49,249 nucleotides of DNA from Didymodactylos carnosus. Lineage: Eukaryota; Rotifera; Eurotatoria; Philodinida; Philodinidae. Made by a program: the position numbers and the translations under genes. This document shows positions 1-11,663 of the stretch, piece after piece (within the stretch, counting starts at the first letter, position 1; each line of letters opens with the position of its first letter). The stretch spans positions 1 to 49,249 of the forward strand of contig CAJNOQ010000487.1 in assembly GCA_905250885.1 (NCBI GenBank). Direction: 5' to 3'. Under the pieces are notes generated by a model. The model had not been told where the DNA came from. It saw nothing but the letters and a program-made list of their open reading frames with translations, and did no database searches.

Positions 1-158
1 TAAACACGGTGCAAGTTGCCATAATGCGTTAGCTAAAGTTTGTTGATGCCTGATTAAAAGGATTTTCAAGAATAATTCTGGTTGTTTCTTGACATTGAAT
101 AGGGCGAAATTCTTAATTAAATATATATTATAATTGTTTCATAATTCTACTACTTCAG

Positions 159-485
159 GCTTATTTACGTCTTGATCCTATGAAAACTGGAAAAACCAGT
201 TTGGATAAAATGAAGAAATTTTTAAATCTTTTTGGTCATCCGTATGCTGTACGAGGTAAGAAGATAATATATTAAGCATTTTAGTATCATAAATATTGTT
301 CTTTTTATCCAGGTGCGATGACCGATGATAAAATTTGGGAAAAATTTTGTGATACATTTCGTTATTGTTTGGATTATCCACAGATAACTTATTCTGAATT
401 TTTAAACTTGTATGAAGCTCTAAGTGTGACAGTTGATAGTGATGACGATTTTATACATTTGATATGTAATACATGGAGTGTGTAG
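159..485 (+). CDS. EF-hand protein, calcyphosin-like, C-terminal two exons (5' partial)
   Basis: Two exons join in frame: 159-255 and 313-485, with a 57-bp GT-AG intron and the stop TAG at 483-485. They give about 90 residues. The first exon carries a degenerate EF-hand loop (LDPMKTGKTSLDKM): Asp at position 1, Gly at 6, but non-ligand residues at 3 and 7, so calcium binding through it is doubtful. The second exon has the spacing HP-x2-V-x-G-x2-T, then ITYSEFLNLYEALSV, then SDDDFIHLICNTWSV. From memory of the family this matches the C-terminus of calcyphosin/CAPS2-type EF-hand proteins, which end in a D-x-DF...W motif. The likely role is calcium-linked regulation in the cytoplasm. The start and earlier exons lie before the window. 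A stretch at 1-158 shows no exon I can support. Assignment to CAPS2 rather than another EF-hand protein is uncertain. Confidence 0.6.
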
Positions 486-2321
486 GAGGGAATAGTCATT
501 TCTTTTTTGTATAATTGTCGTTTTCCTAGTTGTAAGTTTTTACTGTTTTATGTTATTAATTAATTTTTTGGCTATTTGGCGACATAGTGCCGCCAAACGG
601 TTCTTGTAGAAAGATATGTGATTTGTTGGAACTTGATAGTAAACTATATTTCCAATCGTATTGTAAAAGAATAATTGCTTAAAAGCAGCCTGTTTGAGTA
701 AAAATAAAAAGTACTGAGAATACATGTAGATAGAATTTGAGAATTCTTATACAGTTACGTAATACAAATGTTTCTATTATTAGCGAACATCAATATTGAA
801 CAAACCAACCAGAACAATATACAAACTGCTTATCAACAGTATAAATAGAATGGAATCCTATTCATCGTAGTTTTTGTGCATGTATATGATAGAAATATTT
901 TCCAGCGTATTTTTACGAGAGTGTGTACGTATGCTGTAGGCTACAGTACAATGCTTAATGTGTTATTTCGCCAAGATCGATAATATATATTGGTCAGGGA
1001 TGAGAGTGAAAAATTCGAAATACCTGCCAGGTTTTTCAGGTAAGTGCGTAAAATTTTTCAGGTTTTTTCCAAAAAAATTCAGGAGGCCAAAAAACAGGTT
1101 CATTCGACACATTTAGCAGTTCTTTTGTAAAAGTGTTCATGGTACTCTGCTATTCTGTTCTTTAAGGATATGATATCCTACTAAAACTAGCCTATCTTGT
1201 TCAGCTTTTTGTGCTCGTTCGATTCATTTGTAACTCGGGGGCAGTTTATAGGGGCGTTTATTCTGAAAAAATGTGCTTCTTTAATTCGGATTTGTTTCAT
1301 GGTGTGTCAGCCCTCAATGTAAATTATGTTGATACTGGCGCTCAATGAAAGAAAATTTATCAGACACTCATTCACATCTTAATCGCCCCACTTACTTTCG
1401 TTTTTGTGATTCTTAAAGTTATTGGATGAAAGTTGTGGAATCAAAAAAGGATCTGAAAGTTATCCGGTTTGAATACGCCAGGTGCACAGCATTAATAACA
1501 ATGTGATTTCACGTTGATACTAACATTTTGCGCCTAGCATACTTCAACCAGCGTACTGCTGAATGTGTGTATCACCGACAGAAAAATAAGGTTCATGCAT
1601 AGTCACGGAAAAGTACTGTTCGACTTATTGTTAAAAGTTTAGGAAAAATTTCCGAACAAAATGGCGAAAAAAACTTCTGTGGAAAGTAATATTCATTTCA
1701 AAATTTTTCTTAAACTGTTGGCATACTCCTCGCCAAAAATAGAAAACCTTCTGGATTATCGAGTATGCTGAATAAGAAAAAGCACTTTTCCGCAAGTTGA
1801 TATGAGTAATAATTGTATCTAGTCAGAAAAGGAAGGAAGCAGGGAATAAAACTCTATTGGCCTCTATTCTAAAGCTGCCATCTAAAGACTTTAAGATCAC
1901 AAAAACGAAAAAGTGAAGAAACATGCATAAATTTGTTCCCTTTTGTGCACAAATTTTGTTTTCAGAAGAAAATAGAATTATCCATTATTTTGCTTGTTTG
2001 TTAACTTCGCCATGCTGATGCATCCAAAAGATCTTCCGATGAAAAGTTTGTGCACTTACTAATCGAAATATCTTTTTTGTTTTAAGCTATTCATTTCATT
2101 CTACAAAACCGGGAAAAACTATCAGAATATTTCGGGACATAAACTGGTTGAATCAAGAGGATAAAATCAGCACTAAATGCTGGTAGATGGGTTGCTTGTA
2201 AAATAGAAGGTAGATAGATCGAATTCAATTATGCTAGAATTGTTTTTTTGTTCAATTTTTTCATCCATGAAAGAAAGCTTGTGTGATTGATTAAAAACGT
2301 TGAGAATATGTTATCTTTATC
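486..2321. other. Intergenic region between EF-hand gene and calpain
   Basis: No exon with credible coding content is visible on either strand. Positions about 1020-1095 repeat a TTCAGG(T) word several times. Positions about 1605-1795 contain a weak, imperfect inverted repeat around the word CGGAAAAGT. A hAT-like element follows at 2322-2524, listed separately. Confidence 0.5.
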
Positions 2322-2524
2322 CAGCGGCGTCTACGCTATGCTGTGTTTGAAACATCATGCCTCAAATAATGCCACTATGCCAGGTTGAGCGTGTTTTTAA
2401 GACTAGTTTATAATAAGTTCTCATATGCACTATGAAATTTAAAAACATTCAATTTTTATACATGGTAGAAAATAACAGGTGGAACTTTATGCCTCAAACC
2501 GTTAGATAGGGATAGACGCCGCTG
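2322..2524. mobile_element. hAT-like non-autonomous element (MITE)
   Basis: The 203-bp segment begins CAGCGGCGTCTA and ends with the exact reverse complement, a 12-bp terminal inverted repeat of the CAG-type seen in hAT transposons. It is flanked by an 8-bp duplication, TCTTTATC at 2314-2321 and TCTTTTTC at 2525-2532, one mismatch. An 8-bp target duplication is diagnostic of hAT. Looser complementarity extends inwards (GTTTGA-x-CATGCCTCAA against its partner). There is no open frame, so it is non-autonomous. Confidence 0.7.
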
Positions 2525-2997
2525 TCTTTTTCAGAGTCAGAACTCCAGAAATAGATTGTCGAAAACTAAAAGTTTACTATATCATCTATGATCAGTCATA
2601 GAAAAACGAAGCAAATGTTTACCCTTGTATGGCGTAAACTTGTACTCTTGTGTTCTCTCTTGCTAAAGTATTTTGAGATAATGAACGATGGTAAACTATT
2701 CTTACCGTTATTTGGAAAGTACGGCTTTAGTAAATGTGTATAGGAGCATCATAATTCGTGCATGCATTTCATTTATCTTTTTTTTTTATGGGTGTTTGTT
2801 TGAGCGAAAAAGAGAGAGAAAGAGAGAGTTAGATTTGACAGTAAAACGAATGTACTTTTTTTCTTTAATAGACTATATGCGATGAATTGGCTACGTCCAT
2901 GTGAAAGAATAGGTGAAAATGACGACGTTGAAAAAAGTATACACTATTTTAAATATATTCTCATTTAAAAAGTCAACGCTGGTTTTAGAAATATCAA

Positions 2998-5900
2998 ATG
3001 CGAACTGCGACTGGTGATACGTGGACTTGCTCACGGTGCTCATTTGAGAACCGATTCGTTAGTTTAAAATGCGAGATGTGTTTTAGTCTTAGTGAGCAAT
3101 CAGCAAACTGGACTTGTTCATCCTGTACATATACAAATAAATCCCAGACAGATACATGTGACATGTGTTCCCGATCAAGAACAAAACTGCATAAGTCACC
3201 ACAAAAACATACAACATCAACAACAACATCTAAAACATCAACGAAATGTCAAAAATGCAAGGAACGGGTAAGACTGAAAATACACTTGGTGAGAAAAGTC
3301 TATATGAGAAAGTAATGCACTGTCTCTTCCAGCTAAAAAAATAGATAGAATTGTCCTGATGTTGCTCTTCGTTGAGTGCTAAATTAGTCGTTACCATAGT
3401 TCATATTGTAAATTCGGATAGACTGAGACGAATAGAATAGTCTTTTGATCAAGAGTCGATTTTATTAAGAACGTTTAGGGAAGAAATCGTGCGAGACGGT
3501 TCTTCTCACTTTATTGTCGATGCATTCTTTTTTTTTCATCTAGAACTCCAACAGTAAATCAAGCTGTAACGAATGTGAAAGAGATTCACTTGCTTTAGTG
3601 AATTCAATACCGATACTTAATCGAAATATACCATCGCAATCAAAATATGTTTCACTTCCTGTTGAAGAACGACAACGAAATGATGAGACAGATGCAGAAA
3701 GGGCGTATGCAGAAATTTTAAAATATTGTCAAATGGTAGTCCATATATTTTTTGTCTATTTTGAGGTTATTAGTTTTATTTATTTGCTTATTTATTTATT
3801 CTAGACAAAAATTCATTTTGTTGATGATTCATTTCCTCCTATTTTACGTTCAGTTGGGAATGAAGGGTTAAATGTTAAAGTTTTACAATGGTTAAGAATA
3901 CGCGATATTGCACCAAGTTTGTTGGACGATAGTCAATTTAAATGGTCAGTCATGTTAAAAGATCCAAATTCATCAGATATACAACAAGGACAACTTGGCG
4001 ATTGTTGGTAAGGAAATGAAACGGTAAAGAACTATTGTCGGACATTCTTCACGGCATCGACATGAAGATTTTAATGATGATTTCCTTACCAGTTTTCTTT
4101 AGAACACGTTTACAACGTTTTACTTTGATAAAGTTCAGTCTAAAATTGAGTTTGAGCTTATTATGCGATAGCAAGTGTTCTGAACATTTGTTGGCTACAA
4201 ACTCTGCTGCATAATAAAACGCTTCTTAAAATTTTAAGACAACTTTTCTATTTTTATTTTTGATAAAGTAGATAAATCAATATCAATCACTTTTGTTTTT
4301 GTTTGTGTTTAACAGGTTAATGGCTGCTTTGGCTTTAATTACAGAACGTCCAGCGATGCTTCAACATATACTGTTAACAAAAGAAGTAAATAATGAAGGA
4401 ATTTATTTAATTCGATTGTGTAAAAATGGACAATGGGTGACTGTTATGGTCGATGATTGCTTTCCTTGTACATCAGGGAAAATATTAGCATTTACCCAAG
4501 CTAAACGACGACAATTATACGTTCCATTAATTGAAAAAGCATGTGCGAAAATATTTGGTTCATATTCCAATCTAATCGGTGGTCAGACGTCGGAAGGATT
4601 ACTATTGCTTACCGGTGCGCCTTGTAATCATATACATTTAGAAAACCACTATACAACTAATCACAATGGAGGAGAACAAATAGATTCGGATGTATTATGG
4701 GCAAAATTATTGAGTGCATGTGAATTCGAGTAAGAAAATGGCTTTCTATCCTGAGGTGAACATTCGTTACTCTACGCCTTTGACACTGAGTTTAACACTC
4801 ATTTCGAAATTAGCTACTCTTAAAATTTTCTGATAACAATGAATTAGTGGTAAATACAAACTCCAAGTATGGATTGTTAATATGCATTCGTCATTAGTGG
4901 AGGTTCGCTATACAGATGCCGATCAAGTCTTCCTAATGTAAGGTTAGTGTTTTAGGCAACACTTTATTCTGCTATGAGTTAACTATTGCTCAACTTTCCT
5001 TTATTCTTTATATGTAAAGAAATATTATTAGAATATCTTTTACTCAAATAAAAACTCATCCATATCCTTTAGTTGATACAACTGGCATATATATTCAAAT
5101 CTCATGATGCCATTTTATGCCTTTTATTGTGAGTAATTCTTGTATCCTGTCAAAGTTTTTAAAAAATCGCTATTATCTGATAGAAGAAAATATTTTTGTT
5201 GTTCTTGTGATTTGTGAGTTCTTTTTCTTTAGTACACATAATTTTTAAATTAAATTCGGTTCTCTTTCAGTTTGTTAATTGGTGCATCAACTGGACGAAG
5301 TGATATATCAAATGATGAATATACACATATTAAAATTCATGGTAATCATGCATTTTCTATATTAAAAGTTTATTCATTATCTCATGACGAACGTTTTGTA
5401 CTTGTTCGTGATCCACACAGTTGTACAAGATATGAGGATAAATACATAACACGTGAAACACTCAATCTTTTGCAAGCGTTTCATCGAGGTGAACGTCGTT
5501 CTGGCTCATTTTGGATGTCATGGCGAATATTTTTAAAATATTTTTCAACAATTACGATCTGTCAATGGCGTTCAGATCTGTTCGATGTACGATCGGATGG
5601 TCAATTTACGACGGATGCTAGTCAACCAATAAATGCCTATTATTTTTATATAAAAACAACGACACAAATTAACATTAGTTTAGTTTATCATAAACAAGAT
5701 CGAAAACAACGTACGTGTCATATACAAACATTTTTATTATGTGATATTAATTCGACAACGGGAAAAATAGGTGCAATAACAGCAATTATAAGAAGTAGAA
5801 GAGGTGGCTTTACCTACTGGAATGGTTCACTAAGAGACGGTAGTTACATGTTAATTCCATTTTCCACAAGTTTTTGGTCAAACAAACATCATATATCTTC

Positions 5901-8900
5901 ATTAAAATATACAGTCGTTATTCATTCATCAAATCTATTGGATTTGACGCATATTGAAGAACCAGTCACATTGTTGGCAGATTGTTTAATTGCTGCCGTT
6001 ATTAAAAACTGCAGAAAACCAAACATGGTAAGATAAAAATGATCTATTGGAAGTTTCGAAACTTTTTTGGGTAAGTAAGTCAGATGCTAATTTCATAGAT
6101 GGAGAAAGACATTTTTACAAAGTTTAAAGAAGATTAAATGCTGAGAAATAGCTGAATACTCTTTAGACTGGAATGAGGATCTGTAGGGAAAGTATTTTTC
6201 TTGAAGAACATCCCTGCTAATTTAAAATTGTCTACGCTATATAATCGTTTGAAGGTCCTATGTTAGAATCTCAAGCATTTTTGGTTGATAAATTAGTTTT
6301 GCATTTTTTTATGTAACAGTCGATTTAAAGGGTAAATCTTGAAATGACTGTTCTTCTACGACAGAAATGAAGGATAAATTTAGGGATTTAAGGTTTATTA
6401 AAAATAACAACGATAAATAATCCTGATATCGAATCCGTTTTGCCGTAATTGAATGTGAATGAATTAAACTTTCGATTTCTTTATCATTTGTCCATATGAA
6501 TCAGAGCCCGAAACGAATCAGGATTTCCTGATTCGATTCGGTTCGATTCGGGACAACAGTTTCAAATCCTGAATCGGTTCGGTTCGGTTCGGCAAGCAGC
6601 CGAATCGAACCGAACCGAATGTCGAATCATTCGATTCGTTTCGGGCTCTGATATGAATACAGAACACTCATACTCTGTAACAATATTTCTCTTGTATCGG
6701 TAAAGAACGAACGATGAAGATAGAATTAAACAAACGCATGCTAAATTAAACTTTGACCTGTGAAACTACTTATTGAACTTATGTAAGTTACAGAAGAAGT
6801 GAGACCAACGTTTCTGAGACGCAAAAACTTGAGGAGTAGTTAGTAAAGTAGCACTTTGATTTTCGAAACTTACTAAAACGCGGAATGTACCACCCTAGTT
6901 CTACCTTTCCAGGGTTTTTTGTAAATTTGAACTTTCCACATTTGAAAAATACAGCCATTGCGAGTAATATGGTTCTGTTCTGGAACGAGGAAAGCTTACT
7001 ATTATCATCTGTTTTAAAATAGCGCTCGTTAAAAGAAAAATGGCTACTTGCAGCTTGCACTAGTCAAATATCAACGCTTATTCGCATATTTTTAAAGAAA
7101 AATAAGTTTGAAACGTTTTCTTAATACTATTGTAGAAGATTGTTGGAACATTAGAAAATCAGGTGTTCGCTCCGCACTGAACTAAATTGGATAAAAATTG
7201 GGTGCTACGTGCAAAATAGCAAACACCTAAGTTTCTAATGACTCACAGTATCCTCGACAAGATATAAGTGAGTTGATATTTTCATAGTTTGTATTGATAC
7301 AACATCGCATTTTCCACGAGCACCAGGACATGTACATAGTAAGTTACAGAATCTGAGAAGCGTTTGAGACATAAACTTTTACCGGTCGTTCTGCATCTCA
7401 TGGTAATTTTCGTTTTAAATGCGCAAAAACCCATTGGAAACGGATTTTTACTAAAAACGACTACAAAACTAGAAAAATTTATTCATATTTTATTACTTTT
7501 TTGTTAACTTACACAGAGTCAGTCAGAATAACTAGCAATTTTTGCGGATATAAAGCCACAGATCTTCTTCATGTAGATAAAAAGACTATGTAGTTAGTAT
7601 CTTTCTTCAAAATATTCTTCTATGTTCTAACTCATAACAATCAAATGAAAAGCTATGGTGAGCATTACAACAATAAGATTAGTACTTTGTCGAAAACGAA
7701 TTTGTTGAGCTAAGTAAAATAAAGCTTTTCATATTTCAGATTAAGAAAGTTAGTTTGGTTTTCTCTTTTTTGTCAATAGTTTTCGAGAGCAAGACTGGTA
7801 ATCTCTACTATGTGAATATTCCGTTCGTTTTTCTTTCTTTTTTAATGTTTGTTGCACTATTATCGGCGCTAAAATACAAGGCCTGTCGTTATTTGTTTAA
7901 TAACTCAAGAGAAATAAAAGATAGGGACTTGCGGTTTTCATCATTCGCTAGCCAAGATCTGAGGCTATGTTTTCATAAGCAAAAACGAGTTTGAAAAAAT
8001 TTCAAAGATCGTTTTTTCAGGAGATCTGTGGAAACCAGTTCGGTTTTCTGAAAGGTGACATAGAAATCTATGGATTTGTTTTCATACATATATAGTCCGA
8101 AGTGTCCTCTGCAAAACTGAATCTAAGAGACATCTTGGAAATCCATGGTTCAGAAGCGATGGACGTTTTTCCAGAAGCCTTAGCACTCCTCTGGCGTTAG
8201 GCTTTTGCACTTACACATTAGGAAAATATATGATCTGCCGACCGACCGGCCCGGTTCGATCAGAAATTTTTCGACCTGTTACCGGCCTGGTTGAGAAAAT
8301 CTTGACCGGTTACATCTATGCGCTTCATTGCTTTTACTATCTGTTCGCTTTCATAGGCTTATTTGTCGAATGTCGTATTGATAAAATTCTCCTTGGTTTT
8401 CTACGGTAACCTGTTGATTAGTCTTACTGGCAGAACGTTTAGATTTTTGAATTATATTCATATTCTGATATGGATAGGCCTAGCTTTATCTCGTTCCACG
8501 TTTATGGATCACGACTAGGACCACTGAGTTTTAATGTTCTGACACGTTTTCAAACGACTGGATACTTTAGTTAGTGATTGTTCTCGTTCTCTAAGCGACG
8601 ATCCGCATTAGCAGCCTGTTTTTACTACTTTTTTAGTCAATAGCGCGATAACTGTGAGGTTTTAAATGTACAGCTCTTGTAATAATCTCGTGATGATTAG
8701 AATATCAATAAACCTCTCGTTTTAGAAGAAAGTTTTTTTTCAATTTACGGTAATTATACAAAGATTTGTTTTGTTTTAGGGCAAAGATTACAATTATTAT
8801 CAAATAGATCGTCATCTTGATTGTATTCCATTTGTAGCTGAAAATTGTTCTTATCATCAATATTTAAATGTTAGTATTGATATCGAGGAGGCTAGACGAG

Positions 8901-9106
8901 TGCGAAGTTCAAGGCAAACATTTTTAACTGTTGATTCATTACCGCCACGTACACGTCAAATTGTATTTCTTATCGAATGGAAAAATCAGTTGAATGAATC
9001 ATCAAATATGAATTATTCAATTCAAAATCATTTTAATCATAAACGTTCAGAAATTTTACCTCATCTAATGAATATTGATTTTCATCAACCACGACCAATT
9101 TTTTGA
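2998..9106 (+). CDS. CAPN15: Calpain-15 / small optic lobes (SOL) calpain, six exons
   Basis: Exons: 2998-3267, 3544-3735, 3805-4007, 4316-4729, 5271-6027, 8780-9106. All introns are GT-AG, phases close, and the total is 2163 nt (720 residues plus stop). N-terminus: RanBP2-type zinc fingers with Cys at 11/14/25/28 and 40/43/54/57, and a third set at 84/87/98/101 split by intron 1. The calpain domain starts near FVDDSFPP. The catalytic Cys is C221 in QLGDCWLMAALAL, with the Trp codon split by intron 3. The His is H386 in GNHAFSILKV. The expected Asn of RNPWG is Asp407 (VRDPHS). The C-terminal half (about 440-720) is the SOL homology domain, with AFNHW-like, LADCLIAAV, FVAEN and TVDSLPPRTRQ blocks. 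SOL calpains are cytoplasmic cysteine proteases implicated in neural development. The start is the first ATG before the fingers, and an upstream non-coding exon is possible. Human CAPN15 is longer because of a larger N-terminal finger region. Confidence 0.92.
6501..6651. mobile_element. Palindromic MITE with 18-bp TIRs and TATGAA duplication
   Basis: The 151-bp segment begins TCAGAGCCCGAAACGAAT and ends with its perfect reverse complement (6634-6651). It is flanked by TATGAA at 6495-6500 and 6652-6657, a 6-bp candidate target duplication. The interior is made of iterated TTCGG / CCGAA words on opposing arms, so most of the element could fold into one hairpin. It is non-coding and stands out as GC-rich in AT-rich surroundings. 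I do not assign a superfamily. Confidence 0.7.
7149..7240. repeat. Short inverted repeat (hairpin, MITE-like)
   Basis: Arms of about 23 nt at 7149-7171 and 7218-7240 are complementary at roughly 19 of 23 positions (CATTAGAAA...AGGTGTT...GCT). The loop is non-coding. I see no convincing target duplication, so this may be an eroded element or a simple hairpin. Confidence 0.4.
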
Positions 9107-9252
9107 TTCCCTTTTATCTTATAGAAACTTTTATAAATAGTCTTGATATCTATGACAAGATAGAAGATCTTAATCTATGACGTTCTTTGACTGTGATCTG
9201 TTGTTGTTTTTTCTTCTAAACTCTATTTATTATTTTTCTGTTTAAATATAAT

Positions 9253-9391
9253 AGAGAACTAGCAAATAATGGGATATCTCTTTCGCACACATGCATATCT
9301 TTCTTTTCTGTCGACTCGATGAAGCCGAAAAGATGTTCGCACATGGGATATCTTATGTGAAAAATGATATCTCCTTATTTGCTAGTTCTCT
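9253..9391. mobile_element. MITE with 17-bp perfect TIRs just 3' of the calpain stop
   Basis: The 139-bp segment begins AGAGAACTAGCAAATAA and ends with its exact reverse complement. AAT precedes it (9250-9252) and AAT follows it (9392-9394), a possible 3-bp target duplication. Inside, GATATC words recur in both orientations, giving a second layer of complementarity. It lies about 146 bp after the calpain stop and may be part of its 3' UTR. Confidence 0.6.
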
Positions 9392-9509
9392 AATGAAGAA
9401 TGAGGCTCACCATTGATCTTCATGTGATTTTATTTATTTTGTCAAAGCACTCATTCTCTTTTTTATATCTGCTATTTCAATACTCATTCTTTATTGTGCA
9501 TTATTCTAC

Positions 9510-9774
9510 ATTGTTAGAAGAAAACGTTTTACGCAACGATATTATTCAGCTCGATCGAAATCTCATGGGAAAGGTATTAAAATTTTCGTTCGTGGGATGT
9601 AGTTTTCGTGGCATGACGACCCCTAGTTTCACACCATCAACCGGTGATCATGTAGAAAACTGTGTGAGTCTCATTACGGATGAAAATGGTACTGTTGTTG
9701 AAGAACCAAAAGTTCATTTGAGCAGAGTAGTTAAGTCTCGAATATCGCCCCCCAGTCGTAGCTATGCCACTTAA
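9510..9774 (+). CDS. Orphan open frame, possible gene fragment
   Basis: From a plausible acceptor (TTGTTAG at about 9513-9519) an open frame runs about 85 codons to a TAA at 9772-9774. It includes EENVLRNDIIQLDRNLMGK, then FVGCSFRGMTTPSFT, then SLITDENGTVVEEPKVHLSR. The first piece is followed by GTATTA, a possible donor. The composition looks more protein-like than neighbouring frames, but I recognise no family. It could be debris of a gene or chance. A second short frame at 9908-10090 is weaker still. Confidence 0.2.
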
Positions 9775-11111
9775 AACACTGTTGATAAACTGTAGTATTT
9801 AGAACTAGGAACACGTTTCGGAAAATATGTGCCTAAATTTACTAATAATTGGAGTAGCTTTAATGATTAGGCCGCTTTATAATGTGTAGCTTTATCCATC
9901 TACAAGAATGATGCATAGAGTAGCATGGTCAGGTGAACGAGTTGTACGTTTTGAGGATGACAGTTTTTCTTCGAAAGTCTATCAATATTCGGTTCTTCAA
10001 TTTTTTTCCATAATCTCCACTTGTTTTGATATAAGTTTTATTCTCTCAGAATACAAGCAGAATATATTCCATTATAGGATTCTAAACTAAAACTATCGAA
10101 GAACAGAAAATTAATTTATACGAATAGAGATTCAAACACTTGTTTCAAATAAGCATTACTAATCTGATCCCATTCAATATTTAGATCTTTAAACAAGCCT
10201 AGCCGTAAAATAAGTTATGATTGTACGTAGTTATCGCTACACTACTATCCATTTCAAAAGACGATGACTGTGGGTATTTTTGAATAACTTTTGAACAATG
10301 ATAGCTAGAGGCTTCGAATTTTCACAATTTGATAAAAGAGACTTAATTGCATCTGTCTATGAGAAAATAAACTTTCTGCCGTCATCTACAGCTGGTGTAT
10401 CTTGCCTGTCTTTAAAGACGAAGTTCCCGCACAAAAAGTTTTCGACTAGAGTTTTCTCATCCGGAGATGGATTAGAACCTTCAGCCTTTGCCCTAAATAC
10501 CACTGAAAAGTGGGGACCTCTAACTTTGACCGTTCAATTGCTGAACGACTTGTTCTGAAAGCTCTAGGACTGGTATAAAATGACCTCTAGTAGTGACAAT
10601 CTCTACACAGTGACAGTCTTATCAAAAAGACTTTTTTGTCACCTTACTTAAAAGTTAAAATATAAATTAATTGAATGACTGAAATAATCTTCCAAATGAT
10701 ATACCTTCATTAACTGATATACACGATTTCTTAAAAAAACTACAGTATTATGTAGATTTTCTGTCCTTTTCTCGAGTCCATTATACTGCAACATGGGTAA
10801 TAGAATGAATGTAACACGCATACGCTTAGACTTCAGCTTTCTTCTGGTCGATCAATTGTACACATTGCAAGACGCCAGAAACAGCCAAGCGATCATTTTT
10901 TTCATTCTGACCTGTTTGTTCATGTAAAATCTATTTTGCTACCCAATTTAAGAACAGTCATTCCACGTTTTCCTCTTTCATTGTAAAAAGTTCAACTAAC
11001 CTTATTTCTGAATAAATGTTTTTCATGGCTTTATCAGTACCAGTTGATACTAAGTGATTTTATAAGAATTTTCTGTTCTTCTTCACATGTCCTTTGTATT
11101 TTTTGCTGAGT
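9775..11111. other. Intergenic, no gene recognised
   Basis: The open frame at 10298-10558 (+) has no recognisable domain and no codon signature like the neighbouring genes. I see no strong inverted repeat here. The region lies between the calpain gene and decayed coding pieces on the minus strand. Confidence 0.4.
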
Positions 11112-11237
11112 TTAATTTAGTATGTAATCAGAGAAAAAGTTATTAGTATATCCAGCTTCGCTTAATGATTTAGTCGTACTGCCACTTGACTTTCCAATTA
11201 ATTCTGGCCAACTTGTCTTTAATGTTTTAATAGAGAT
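11112..11237 (-). pseudogene. Potato inhibitor I (CI-2/eglin-type) domain fragment
   Basis: On the minus strand, a TTTACTAG acceptor is followed in phase by 41 codons to a TAA. The frame contains LKTSWPELIGKSS. This closely matches the conserved start of the potato-inhibitor-I fold (from memory, barley CI-2 has LKTEWPELVGKS). After about 25 further residues (ending SDYILN) the frame stops, before the place where the reactive-site loop and C-terminal strands would be. So this is either a truncated pseudogene or one exon with an unrecognised donor (GTCAAG directly after the Lys codon of ELIGK is a candidate). Intact members inhibit subtilisin/chymotrypsin-like serine proteases. I found no continuation nearby. 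Confidence 0.45.
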
Positions 11238-11663
11238 CTAGTAAACGCAAGAAGATTAATCAACCGCTGATGAATGATTAGGAAACAATGCCAGTTTTGT
11301 AGCTTCATTCAAACTGATTATTCGCACAACTTTGATAGTAAGAAGACTTGTATTAACTATCACTTGCTGAAACAGGCTCATTATTATAACCAGATCTTTG
11401 AACATCTGTTTCGTTGGTTCAAGAAGTTTTGTATGTTCAGTTTTTTAAATTCTCTAGCTCTTGATTTTATTCTTCCCCTGTTTCTTATCATCTTTATCAT
11501 TACTATCATTATCTTTTTTCTGCTTTCTTTTCAGTTGACTTTTGATTTTTTTTCTCCTGCTTGATCAACATTATGTTTCACATCTGAATATTGAATAAAT
11601 ATTAACAGATTTAGTTTTAGCAGAAACTCAGTGACACATGGAGATCAGACATCAGAAACTTAC

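Larger units (their letters stand above)
6028..8779. other. Long intron 5 of the calpain gene
   Basis: This 2752-bp GT-AG intron is far longer than the other four (69-541 bp) and is filled with transposon-like sequence. It contains a TIR element at 6501-6651, a hairpin at 7149-7240 and a short GC-rich segment at about 8230-8310 built from repeated CCGG/GGCC-GGTT words. Open frames in it (for example 6788-7060 minus and 7755-7994 plus) do not resemble proteins I know. Confidence 0.7.

Noticed and set aside
178..381. Minus-strand open frame of 67 codons
   Set aside because: It lies opposite the two EF-hand exons and their intron on the plus strand. It is a shadow frame.
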